A stretch of DNA of 27,149 nucleotides. Origin: Mucilaginibacter sp. UBA4741. Lineage in GTDB: Bacteria; Bacteroidota; Bacteroidia; Sphingobacteriales; Sphingobacteriaceae. The notes beneath the pieces are model-generated. The model was not told where the DNA came from. It saw nothing but the letters and a program-made list of their open reading frames with translations, and ran no database searches. Positions 20,589 to 27,149 of this stretch are shown one piece after another. The DNA lies in assembly GCA_002403905.1 (NCBI GenBank), contig DHIR01000261.1:49140-76288 (forward strand). Direction: 5' to 3'. Each line of letters starts with the position of its first letter. The stretch's first letter is position 1. The position numbers and the translations under genes are program-made.

Positions 20589-20636
20589 TCTTTATAATAT
20601 TACTAAATTTAAAAATATCCTATTCATCCTATAAAT

Positions 20637-22328
20637 ATGGCCGAAGTAGTTAAAATGCCAAAAATGAGCGATACCATGACTGATGGTGTAGTAGCTAAAT
20701 GGCATAAAAAAGTTGGAGATAAAGTAAAATCCGGCGATGTATTGGCTGAGATAGAAACCGATAAAGCCACTATGGATTTTGAATCGTACCAGGATGGTGT
20801 ATTGCTATTCATCGGTGTGGAAGAAGGAAAATCTGTACCGGTTGACGAAGTAATTGCCGTTTTAGGTAAAGAGGGCGAAGACTATAAAACAGCTTTAGAA
20901 GGCAGTGCAGCACCAGCGCCTGCAGCACCAGCGCCTGCGGCTGCTGAAAAGAAAGAAGAAGCACCCGCACCTGTTGCTGATAAAGCACCTGCTGCAACAC
21001 CGGCACCTGCCGCCAAGATTGATACCTCAAGCATCCCGGCAACGGTTATCCGCATGCCTGCCTTGAGCGATACCATGACCGAAGGCATCATTAACAAATG
21101 GAACTTTAAAGTTGGCGACAAAGTAAAATCAGACGATTCATTAGCTGACGTGGAAACCGATAAGGCTACCATGGAAGTAGTAGGCTATGAAGCCGGCACT
21201 TTATTATACATTGGCCCTAAAGAAGGCGAAGCCGCGCCGGTAAATGGCATTATAGCCATTGTTGGTAAAGAAGGAACTGATATTACACCATTACTACAAG
21301 ACGCGCCTGCCGCACCTGCTACAGAAGAAGCCAAACCGGCTGAAGCTGCCGCACCGGCACCGGCTGCTGAAAGTGCTTCTACTGAAGAAACAGAAGTTTC
21401 GCACAGCGATAGCCGCGTAAAAGCATCGCCATTAGCACGTAAAATAGCTAAAGATAAAGGAATAGATATTAACGCGGTTAAAGGCACTGCCGAAGGTGGC
21501 CGTATTGTTAAGAAAGATATAGAAGACTTTAAACCAAGCTCAGCCCCTGCTGCTGCACCGGCAAGTGCTCCTGCTGCGGAAGGCGCACCAAGTGCCGCTC
21601 CTGCTAAAACTGCTGCACCTATTGTTTTACCAACATTTATTGGCGAAGAGAAATTTACCGAGAAACCGGTTAGCCAAATGCGTAAGGTCATTGCCAAACG
21701 CTTGTCTGAAAGTTTATTTACCGCGCCGCATTTCTACGTTACCATGTCTATAGATATGGATCAGGCCATTGCCGCACGTAACAAGATCAACGAGGTTGCG
21801 CCGGTTAAAATATCATTTAATGATTTTGTGTTGAAAGCTTGCGCTATCGCGTTGAAACAACACCCAACCATTAATTCATCATGGTTAGGCGATAAGATCC
21901 GTACGAACGAGCATATCCATATTGGTGTGGCCGTAGCGGTTGACGAAGGCCTGTTAGTACCGGTTATCCGCTTTGCTGATGGGAAATCATTAAGCCGTAT
22001 CTCTGTTGAGGTTAAAGACTTCGCACAACGTGCAAAAGCTAAAAAACTACAACCTGCAGATTGGGAAGGTTCAACCTTCACCATATCAAACTTAGGTATG
22101 TTTGGTGTTGATGAGTTTACCGCTATAATTAATTCGCCTGATGCCTGTATTCTTGCTGTTAGCGGCATACAAGCTGTACCTGTAGTTAAAAACGGTGCGG
22201 TTGTACCGGGCAATGTCATGAAGGTAACCCTAAGCTGTGATCACCGTGTGGTTGATGGCGCATCAGGAGCTGCTTTCTTACAAACCCTTAAATCATTATT
22301 AGAAGAGCCGGTAAGGCTACTTATATAA
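20637..22328 (+). CDS. pdhC: pyruvate dehydrogenase E2, dihydrolipoamide acetyltransferase with two lipoyl domains
   Basis: A 563-aa core subunit that transfers acetyl groups from lipoyl lysines to CoA. Layout: lipoyl domain 1 (residues 2-80, ETDKATM with K43), Ala/Pro-rich linker (about 90-125), lipoyl domain 2 (135-215, ETDKATM with K176), a second linker, the peripheral subunit-binding domain (about 261-297, RVKASPLARKIAKDKGID), a third linker, and the catalytic domain from about 340. The active-site DHRVVDG (H536, D540) lies near the C-terminus. The inter-domain Ala/Pro linkers are highly repetitive and open in several wrong frames. A strong terminator follows. Confidence 0.94.
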   Translation: MAEVVKMPKMSDTMTDGVVAKWHKKVGDKVKSGDVLAEIETDKATMDFESYQDGVLLFIGVEEGKSVPVDEVIAVLGKEGEDYKTALEGSAAPAPAAPAPAAAEKKEEAPAPVADKAPAATPAPAAKIDTSSIPATVIRMPALSDTMTEGIINKWNFKVGDKVKSDDSLADVETDKATMEVVGYEAGTLLYIGPKEGEAAPVNGIIAIVGKEGTDITPLLQDAPAAPATEEAKPAEAAAPAPAAESASTEETEVSHSDSRVKASPLARKIAKDKGIDINAVKGTAEGGRIVKKDIEDFKPSSAPAAAPASAPAAEGAPSAAPAKTAAPIVLPTFIGEEKFTEKPVSQMRKVIAKRLSESLFTAPHFYVTMSIDMDQAIAARNKINEVAPVKISFNDFVLKACAIALKQHPTINSSWLGDKIRTNEHIHIGVAVAVDEGLLVPVIRFADGKSLSRISVEVKDFAQRAKAKKLQPADWEGSTFTISNLGMFGVDEFTAIINSPDACILAVSGIQAVPVVKNGAVVPGNVMKVTLSCDHRVVDGASGAAFLQTLKSLLEEPVRLLI

Positions 22329-22329
22329 T

Positions 22330-22357
22330 TCGGATATCGGATTTTCGATTTCGGATT
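22330..22357. repeat. single heptamer array after pdhC
   Basis: TCGGATA, TCGGATT, TTCGATT, TCGGATT: four units of exactly 7 nt, just after the pdhC stop codon at 22328 and before its terminator. No inverted partner is visible. Confidence 0.65.
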
Positions 22358-22364
22358 TAAAATT

Positions 22365-22398
22365 AAGAGCGATGGGTATAAGCCTATCGCTCTTTTTT
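22365..22398 (+). terminator. intrinsic terminator of pdhA-pdhC
   Basis: AAGAGCGATGGG (22365-22376) pairs with CCTATCGCTCTT (22383-22394) with one G-T wobble and a short loop, then a T-run to 22398. Confidence 0.85.
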
Positions 22399-22409
22399 GT
22401 TAGTTGATA

Positions 22410-22694
22410 TTAGCGGGTGATATTTTCTTTTTGGTGATAAATAGTCTTGATCTCAATTTCAACATCATTGACACCATAGAAAATATAAAACTTATCCCAT
22501 ATCAATAATAATGTGTTTTCTCGTTGAGTCTCAAGTCCACTTTGTGGTTGTTTTTGCAACAACTTTAATCTTTTATCCAATCGAAGTAAAAATTTTCTTG
22601 AATATGTTTCTGATTGATTGCGATGGTTATTAAAATCAGTTATGCGATCAATATCAATAAAAGCCTTTTTAGAGAAGACTATTTTTTTAGCCAT
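22410..22694 (-). CDS. RelE/ParE-family toxin
   Basis: A 94-aa basic protein with the ParE/RelE-type layout: MAKKIVFSKKAFIDIDRITD, a helical hairpin (SETYSRKFLLRLDKRLKLLQ), P-Q-S-G-L, then beta strands with LLIWDKFYIFYGVNDVEIEIKTIYH. Members are mRNA interferases (RelE) or gyrase poisons (ParE); the sequence alone does not decide which. Its start overlaps the end of the upstream gene by 16 nt, the usual antitoxin-first type II arrangement. Confidence 0.8.
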   Translation of the reverse strand: MAKKIVFSKKAFIDIDRITDFNNHRNQSETYSRKFLLRLDKRLKLLQKQPQSGLETQRENTLLLIWDKFYIFYGVNDVEIEIKTIYHQKENITR

Positions 22695-22906
22695 TTCTCA
22701 TACTTTTTTTCAAAATCCTCCATTGTATAAACATCGCCGTTTTTAATATCCTCCTCGCCTTGCCTTATTCCTTCAAGCATGTGTTCGGGAATAATAAACA
22801 CCTCTTCCCGCCGATCGATCATAGATTTCAACTCCACTAAATATTCCTCGTCATTTAACCTGTCAATGGTTTCATGAATTGATTTTTTGAGCTCTAATAA
22901 TGTCAT
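22679..22906 (-). CDS. antitoxin of the RelE/ParE pair
   Basis: A 75-aa acidic/charged protein beginning MTLLELKKSIHETIDRLNDE, helical throughout, with IPEHMLEGIRQGEEDIKNGD in the middle and ending FEKKYEKWLKK. The C-terminal basic segment is typical of small Bacteroidota antitoxins paired with RelE/ParE toxins, which wrap their partner and usually autoregulate the operon. Overlaps the toxin start by 16 nt, implying coupled translation. Named by partner and layout rather than by a specific motif. Confidence 0.72.
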   Translation of the reverse strand: MTLLELKKSIHETIDRLNDEEYLVELKSMIDRREEVFIIPEHMLEGIRQGEEDIKNGDVYTMEDFEKKYEKWLKK

Positions 22907-23015
22907 AATATAAAGTTAAATATTTTTTACCTGATATTCTGTCATAAAAAACTTAGTTACTCAACACTTATAGCAGTTTTTGTAACTTGGCACTTTGATT
23001 GTTAAATCATTATTA

Positions 23016-24200
23016 ATGAAACAAAAATTTTATGATACTGCTGTGAAGCAGGAACGGGCTATTTTGGTTGGCGTTATTACTGCTAACGAAACGGATGAGC
23101 GCGCGAAAGAATATTTAGAAGAGTTACAATTTTTGGTGGATACCGCCGGAGCAGAAACCGTTAAGATATTTACCCAAAAACTACAGAAACCCGACAGGGC
23201 AACCTTTGTTGGCTCGGGAAGGTTAGAGGATATTAAAGCATTTGTAAAAGAAGAAGAAATAGATATTGTTGTGTTTGATGATGAGCTTACGCCATCGCAA
23301 CTGCGTAATATTGAGAATGAACTACAGGTTAAGATATTAGACCGTAACAACCTAATATTGGATATTTTTGCCAATCGTGCGCAAACGGCGCAAGCTAAAG
23401 CGCAGGTTGAACTGGCACAACTACAATACCTGTTGCCACGCCTTACCCGGTTATGGACCCACTTAGAGCGTCAAAAAGGTGGTATCGGTATGCGTGGACC
23501 AGGAGAAAGCCAGATAGAAACTGACCGTAGGTTGATCCTGAATAAAATAGACTTGCTTAAAGACAAACTAAAACTAATAGATAAGCAAAACGCGACACAG
23601 CGTAAAAACCGTACAGCTATGGTCCGTGCCGCGTTAGTGGGTTATACCAACGTTGGTAAATCAACCATCATGAATATGATATCCAAGTCGGATGTGTTTG
23701 CAGAGAATAAATTATTTGCTACCCTGGATACCACGGTTAGAAAGGTGGTGATTGAGAATGTACCGTTCCTGTTATCAGACACAGTTGGTTTTATACGCAA
23801 GTTGCCTCACCATTTGGTTGAGTGTTTTAAATCTACACTGGACGAAGTGCGCGAAGCGGATATATTGATCCATGTGGTTGACATATCGCACCCCAGCTTT
23901 GAGGACCAGATACGTGCCGTAAATGAAACGTTAAAAGACTTGGGTGCAAGTGATAAACAAACCATTACCGTATTTAATAAAATAGACGCTTACAAACCAA
24001 TCCAAATGAATCCGGATGAAGAGGTTGAACCGTTAACGCTGGATGATTTTAAACATAGCTGGATGGCTAAAAACAATAGCCCTGCCATATTTATATCGGC
24101 AACTAAAAAAGAGAATATTGATGAGTTTAAGGCACTATTATATCATTATGTAAAGCAGGTGCAAGAGGACAGGTACCCGTATGATCATTTGTTGTATTAA
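23016..24200 (+). CDS. hflX: GTPase HflX
   Basis: Ribosome-associated GTPase that splits stalled or stress-inactivated 70S ribosomes. The 394-aa protein has the HflX N-terminal domain (ERAILVGVITANE; KPDRATFVGSGRLEDIK, FDDELTPSQLRNIE), a coiled-coil linker with GGIGMRGPGESQIETDRR (155-172), then the G domain: G1 GYTNVGKST (209-217), G3 DTVGFIRKLPHHLV, G4 NKID and an SATK G5. The ATG at 23016 is used; a TTG seven codons earlier adds nothing conserved. The C-terminal domain is short, as in many non-enteric HflX. Divergent from the toxin-antitoxin pair. Confidence 0.93.
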   Translation: MKQKFYDTAVKQERAILVGVITANETDERAKEYLEELQFLVDTAGAETVKIFTQKLQKPDRATFVGSGRLEDIKAFVKEEEIDIVVFDDELTPSQLRNIENELQVKILDRNNLILDIFANRAQTAQAKAQVELAQLQYLLPRLTRLWTHLERQKGGIGMRGPGESQIETDRRLILNKIDLLKDKLKLIDKQNATQRKNRTAMVRAALVGYTNVGKSTIMNMISKSDVFAENKLFATLDTTVRKVVIENVPFLLSDTVGFIRKLPHHLVECFKSTLDEVREADILIHVVDISHPSFEDQIRAVNETLKDLGASDKQTITVFNKIDAYKPIQMNPDEEVEPLTLDDFKHSWMAKNNSPAIFISATKKENIDEFKALLYHYVKQVQEDRYPYDHLLY

Positions 24201-24214
24201 TGCAAAATCAGGCT

Positions 24215-24283
24215 GTCATCCTGAGCTCTGTCGAAGGGTGGGCGTAAAGGCCTGCCCGCATGCTTCGAGAGCCTCAGCATGAC
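24215..24283. repeat. intergenic imperfect palindrome after hflX
   Basis: The left arm starts GTCATCCTGAGCTCTGTCGA and the right arm ends CTTCGAGAGCCTCAGCATGAC, near-complementary, with an inner GGGC..GCCC hairpin. It is of the type of GTCATCCTGAGC-arm repeats scattered in Bacteroidota intergenic DNA (from memory), and lies between convergent genes where it may end transcripts. Confidence 0.65.
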
Positions 24284-24291
24284 CCTATTCT

Positions 24292-25179
24292 TTATTTTTG
24301 TTTTATATCCTCTATCACCTTATCCAAGTTCTCATTAAACTCGTCAGGGCTTTCAACCATTGCAAAATGCCCAGTGCCGTGGGTATAATATACTTGAAAG
24401 GGTATTTTCTTAGCTGCTATGTATTTGGTATCGGTAGGGGTTATATCACTGTTAATTAGGTATAGTTTCTTTTTGTATTGTTGCAGTTTGGATAACTCAT
24501 CAAAATCATCTCCCTGTTCTAAAGCGTTAACTGCTATAGTGGTGTCATTATGAGCAACATCATTGAGTATTCTCTTTTTTATAGCTCCCGAGGTGGTTTT
24601 AGAGAATAACTGTTGGTTAAACCATTGGGCAGATATACTCTTAAAATTACTCCTCATTTCGGCAATGGCGGCAGCTATTTCTTTTTTTGCATTAGGGGAT
24701 TGTGGCTGACCAGTGTTTTTAAAGTTATCAACCCCAACTACCCCTATCACTTTATCAGGATTATCAATTGCTGCCTGCAATACAATATCGCCGGACATTG
24801 AATGACCAATTAGGATTACTTTTTTTAAATCCAATTGCCTAATTACCGAATCAATATCACTGCTGTATTGCGGGGTTCCCCATTTATCCCGGTTCTTGCC
24901 TGATTCGCCAAAACCAGGTAGGTCTATAGCCACAACACAGTAACGCTTACCAAAGTAAGCTGCCTGGTCTGCCCAATAGCTTTTGTTTATTGCCCAACCA
25001 TGTACAAAAAGTAAAGTGGTATCGTTGTTACCTGTATCGGTATAAGCAATGTTCACACCTTGATTATGAATAGCCGGCTTTTCGGCTTTAGCAATTGCTG
25101 AAGTTTTTAATTGGTTATTGCAAGATGTTATGGATAGCGTAACTAAGGTTATCGCGGCTAAATAGGATAGGTTTTTCAT
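24292..25179 (-). CDS. alpha/beta-hydrolase lipoprotein
   Basis: A 295-aa protein with a lipoprotein signal (MKNLSYLAAITLVTLSITSC; lipidated Cys20), so membrane-anchored in the periplasm or outer membrane. Alpha/beta hydrolase fold: FVHGW oxyanion loop (58-62), AIDLPGFGESG (84-94), nucleophile elbow GHSMSG with Ser127, a likely acid Asp245 in LINSDITP, and His271 in GTGHFAMVE. The ATG at 25179 is chosen because of the signal and an AGGTGAC ribosome site just before it; the extension to 25209 would bury the signal. Substrate unknown; resembles haloperoxidase/esterase-type hydrolases. Confidence 0.85.
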   Translation of the reverse strand: MKNLSYLAAITLVTLSITSCNNQLKTSAIAKAEKPAIHNQGVNIAYTDTGNNDTTLLFVHGWAINKSYWADQAAYFGKRYCVVAIDLPGFGESGKNRDKWGTPQYSSDIDSVIRQLDLKKVILIGHSMSGDIVLQAAIDNPDKVIGVVGVDNFKNTGQPQSPNAKKEIAAAIAEMRSNFKSISAQWFNQQLFSKTTSGAIKKRILNDVAHNDTTIAVNALEQGDDFDELSKLQQYKKKLYLINSDITPTDTKYIAAKKIPFQVYYTHGTGHFAMVESPDEFNENLDKVIEDIKQK

Positions 25180-25272
25180 GCTGTCACCTTTTTGAATTAA
25201 CTGTTGCAAACTAATATTGTTTGTGCAGATAAACTAATATCAGCTAAGCATTTAACCTTATTTAACATCGGA

Positions 25273-26121
25273 CTATGTCAAAAATATATTCTGCTTTATC
25301 TCCGGTATTATTCCTTTCTCCAAAGCTGTATCAAACAATAGCTTAATTGCCTTTCTTCCTTCCTCGCCCAAATCAACCGAGTATTTATTTACATATAGCT
25401 CGATATGCTTATACATTACTTCTTCGCTCATTTCCTGCGCATGCTGGCGGATAAAATCTAATCCTGATTTTGGGTTAGCAAAAGCAAACTCAACCGATTT
25501 ACGCAGCACGCGGTTAATTTTATGCTGGACATCTAACGGTAAGTTACGGTTAGCTACAATACCGCCTAGTGGAATGGCACAACCTGTTTCTTTTTCCCAG
25601 TAATCACCCAGGTCGATAATTTTCTTTAGTCCTTTATCCTGGTAGGTAAAACGGTTTTCGTGAATGATGAGGCCAACATCTACCCGGCCGTCTAAAACCG
25701 CGTTTTCAATATCAGAGAATACAAGCTCAACTTTATTGGTAGCGTTTGGAAAAGCCAACCCCAATAAAAAATTAGCGGTTGTGTATTTGCCGGGGATACC
25801 AATTTGCAGTTTGCAGTTTGCAGCTTGCAGTTTTGCATGTAGTTTTTCCGGATCACCATTACAAATTAACATGGGTCCGACACCGAAACCTAAGGCGCTG
25901 CCTGCATCCAGCAAAACATATTGATTGGCTATATAAGCAAACGCATGGTAGCTTAGTTTGGTAATATCCAATTCGCCACGAAATGCTTTTTGATTAAGGG
26001 TTTCTACATCATCATAAAACACTTCAAATTCTAACCACTCCGTATCAATTTTATGGTGGATAAGCGCATCAAAAATAAAAGTATCATTAGGGCAAGGCGA
26101 AAAGCCGAGAGTTAATTTCAT
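25273..26121 (-). CDS. mqnD: 1,4-dihydroxy-6-naphthoate synthase (futalosine menaquinone pathway)
   Basis: MqnD converts cyclic de-hypoxanthine futalosine to 1,4-dihydroxy-6-naphthoate. The 282-aa protein, with a periplasmic-binding-protein-like fold, opens MKLTLGFSPCPNDTFIFDAL. It shows DITKLSYHAFAY (52-63), GVGPMLI (80-86), GIPGKYTTANFLL (108-120), VDVGLIIHENRFTY and GGIVANR. The start at 26121 gives this canonical N-terminus; the open frame upstream is repeat DNA. Residues about 93-106 (KLHAKLQAANCKLQ) are encoded by a heptamer array and appear to lengthen a loop just before the GKYTTA motif. mqnB lies 81 nt upstream in the same direction. Confidence 0.9.
   Translation of the reverse strand: MKLTLGFSPCPNDTFIFDALIHHKIDTEWLEFEVFYDDVETLNQKAFRGELDITKLSYHAFAYIANQYVLLDAGSALGFGVGPMLICNGDPEKLHAKLQAANCKLQIGIPGKYTTANFLLGLAFPNATNKVELVFSDIENAVLDGRVDVGLIIHENRFTYQDKGLKKIIDLGDYWEKETGCAIPLGGIVANRNLPLDVQHKINRVLRKSVEFAFANPKSGLDFIRQHAQEMSEEVMYKHIELYVNKYSVDLGEEGRKAIKLLFDTALEKGIIPEIKQNIFLT
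25804..25838. repeat. heptamer array inside mqnD
   Basis: TTGCAGT, TTGCAGT, TTGCAGC, TTGCAGT, TTTGCAT: five units of exactly 7 nt on the plus strand, in frame within mqnD on the minus strand. The encoded residues AANCKLQ resemble TTNCKLK from the helicase array. Confidence 0.85.
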
Positions 26122-26202
26122 GTTATACGTTTTACGTGGTACGTTATACGTTAAAGCTCTTTCCTGAAATACGTACAACGTATTACGTCAAACGTACAAC
26201 CT
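26122..26202. repeat. inverted heptamer array filling the mqnB-mqnD spacer
   Basis: Left part TACGTTT, TACGTGG, TACGTTA, TACGTTA (26125-26152) faces right part ATACGTA, CAACGTA, TTACGTC, AAACGTA (26169-26196), separated by about 16 nt. The two halves can pair imperfectly, giving a long hairpin in the mqnB-mqnD transcript. The spacer is almost nothing but this array. Confidence 0.8.
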
Positions 26203-26868
26203 TTAGAGTTCCTTTATCAATTCCAGCGCAAAGGTATTTAGATTTTTAACAGCAAGCCCTATCTGCCAATTGTCGCGGTTACGTTTTTCTACATAATTTG
26301 ACACTGCTCTGATCTGTACACAAGGCACCTTAAGTTCGCGGCACGCGTAAAAAAACGCGGCCCCTTCCATGCTTTCCAGTTGGGGGTTAAGTCGGGCGGT
26401 AACTGCTGCGATGGTAGCTTCATTACCATGTACAGTGTTTACCGTTATTGCAGTAGCTTTTGGGGGATTGATGGTTTTAGTAAAATGACTTAGGCTGCTG
26501 GTAGGGTTAAAAATACCTGCACCCAATCCCAATTGTTCAATACTTATAAAGCGGGTATCGTCTTCTGCGCCTAGCTCTGCTTGGGTATCTTTAGTTATTT
26601 CCAGCACATCGCCCAGTTTAATATTACGATCAAAGCTGCCTGCTATGCCCAGGTTTATTACCAGGTTATAAACGTTATGCGGTAAATGTCTGCCTAAAGC
26701 AAAGGCGGTTGGCACCATGCCCACGCCGGTTATTAATACCGAGCAATTGGCTACCGAAGTATGGCGGGTAACAAACAAATTTTCTTCTTCGTCTGACTTT
26801 TGCATACCCAGCGATTGCATTAAAGGGTCAACCTCCGGCTGGGTTGCAGCAACAATTAATATCCGCAT
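26203..26868 (-). CDS. mqnB: futalosine hydrolase
   Basis: MqnB removes hypoxanthine from futalosine in the futalosine menaquinone pathway. The 221-aa protein is of the MTA/SAH nucleosidase (purine nucleoside phosphorylase-like) fold: MRILIVAATQPEVDPL, LITGVGMVPTAFALGRHL, NLGIAGSFD (glycine-rich base-site loop), then QLESMEGAAFFYACRELKVP with the M-E-G-A substrate-binding segment, and VSNYVEKRNRDNW near the C-terminus, typical of futalosine hydrolases rather than MTA nucleosidases. Upstream of mqnD in the same direction, supporting the specific call. Confidence 0.9.
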   Translation of the reverse strand: MRILIVAATQPEVDPLMQSLGMQKSDEEENLFVTRHTSVANCSVLITGVGMVPTAFALGRHLPHNVYNLVINLGIAGSFDRNIKLGDVLEITKDTQAELGAEDDTRFISIEQLGLGAGIFNPTSSLSHFTKTINPPKATAITVNTVHGNEATIAAVTARLNPQLESMEGAAFFYACRELKVPCVQIRAVSNYVEKRNRDNWQIGLAVKNLNTFALELIKEL

Positions 26869-26898
26869 GTTATCTTTTTATGCTAATATAATTAAAAT

Positions 26899-26991
26899 TA
26901 GTTGGCAGTTGTTAGTTGGCGGTTTGCAGTTAATAATTTGTAGAAGCTTATTACGAAATATACTAAACAGCCAACCACAAGCTGCCGACTG
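26899..26991. repeat. inverted heptamer array upstream of mqnB
   Basis: Left part GTTGGCA, GTTGTTA, GTTGGCG, GTTTGCA (about 26901-26928) and right part GCCAACC, ACAAGCT, GCCGACT (about 26969-26989) are inverted relative to each other, about 38 nt apart. Same GTTGGCA heptamer as in the helicase gene. Confidence 0.75.
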
Positions 26992-27027
26992 TAGGGAAAT
27001 CGCTTTTAAAACTTAATGGTTATTAGG

Positions 27028-27139
27028 AGGCACCTACGGAGCCCTTTTTATATTCATTTATGCTATAAACAGGCGACTCCGCCGGAGTCACTTATCAAAA
27101 CCGTAAATAGTTCCATAGGAACTACCTGTTTATAGCATA
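27028..27139. repeat. three-hairpin (cloverleaf-like) repeat element
   Basis: A 15-bp outer stem (TATGCTATAAACAGG 27059-27073 with CCTGTTTATAGCATA 27125-27139) encloses two perfect 6-bp hairpins, GACTCC-GCC-GGAGTC (27075-27089) and AGTTCC-ATA-GGAACT (27109-27123). A G/C-rich GGCACCTACGGAGCC precedes it at 27029-27043. Resembles REP/MITE-type elements; no transposase in the window. Confidence 0.8.
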
Positions 27140-27149
27140 CAAGATGGTG

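Larger units (their letters stand above)
26869..27149. other. 281-nt gene-free end of window, repeat-rich
   Basis: No coding frame is supported. It contains the mqnB leader, an inverted heptamer array (26899-26991) and a three-hairpin element (27028-27139). The unit may continue past the window edge. Confidence 0.6.

Noticed and set aside
21185..21697. 170-codon Ala-rich minus-strand frame in pdhC
   Set aside because: Antisense of the Ala/Pro linkers and binding domain of E2; G/C-rich codons open the opposite strand by chance.
26122..26178. N-terminal extension of MqnD
   Set aside because: Encoded by the heptamer array in the spacer; MKLTLGFSPCPNDT is the canonical start.

Overview
The window comes from a Bacteroidota chromosome, most likely family Sphingobacteriaceae (Mucilaginibacter/Pedobacter-like). 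Evidence: moderate-to-low GC; Bacteroidota -7 promoter boxes of the form TAnnTTTG; a futalosine-type menaquinone pathway (MqnB, MqnD); the NagB-LmbE fusion; a secreted DUF1080 protein and a GH43 glycosidase; pyruvate dehydrogenase E1-alpha next to a two-lipoyl E2; and many short structured intergenic repeats. Genus is inference. I saw no rRNA, tRNA, CRISPR array, transposase or phage gene.

Layout. 1-565: truncated DUF1080 secreted protein (minus). 749-928: unlisted 59-aa membrane protein. 929-1496: gene-free, with four 42-nt tandem repeats and a hairpin cluster. 1497-2540: HEPN-motif protein (minus), divergent from two small genes. 2838-5305: AnmK-type kinase and a GH43 glycosidase (both minus), with double-hairpin repeats on both sides of the GH43 gene. 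5702-9158: amino-sugar genes, namely a NagB-deacetylase fusion, a four-helix-bundle gene lying between inverted heptamer arrays, and a NagX/HGSNAT-like membrane acyltransferase. 9249-12104: an M16 protein that has lost its zinc motif. 12203-14791: ligase-associated DEXH helicase with an in-frame repeat insertion. 14825-15954: broken TlpA-like thioredoxin gene. 16050-17624: DUF922 protease-like and SPFH proteins (minus). 17705-18574: three paralogous tiny two-helix membrane proteins. 18635-19216: NlpC/P60 hydrolase (minus). 19593-22328: pdhA-pdhC. 22410-22906: RelE/ParE toxin-antitoxin pair (minus). 23016-24200: HflX GTPase. 24292-25179: lipoprotein alpha/beta hydrolase (minus). 25273-26868: mqnB-mqnD (minus). 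26869-27149: repeats, including a three-hairpin element.

Functionally this is a core-metabolism neighbourhood (cell-wall and amino-sugar recycling, pyruvate oxidation, menaquinone synthesis, ribosome rescue) peppered with small repeats. The most unusual signal is a dispersed class of arrays with strict 7-nt period. They occur at six loci with about five different heptamer sequences, four of the loci as facing inverted arrays. One pair brackets the four-helix-bundle gene. Others lie in frame inside the helicase and mqnD, form the start of the nagX-like gene, and fill the mqnB-mqnD spacer. This may be a mobile or expanding repeat system with the four-helix-bundle protein as its partner. That link is a hypothesis.
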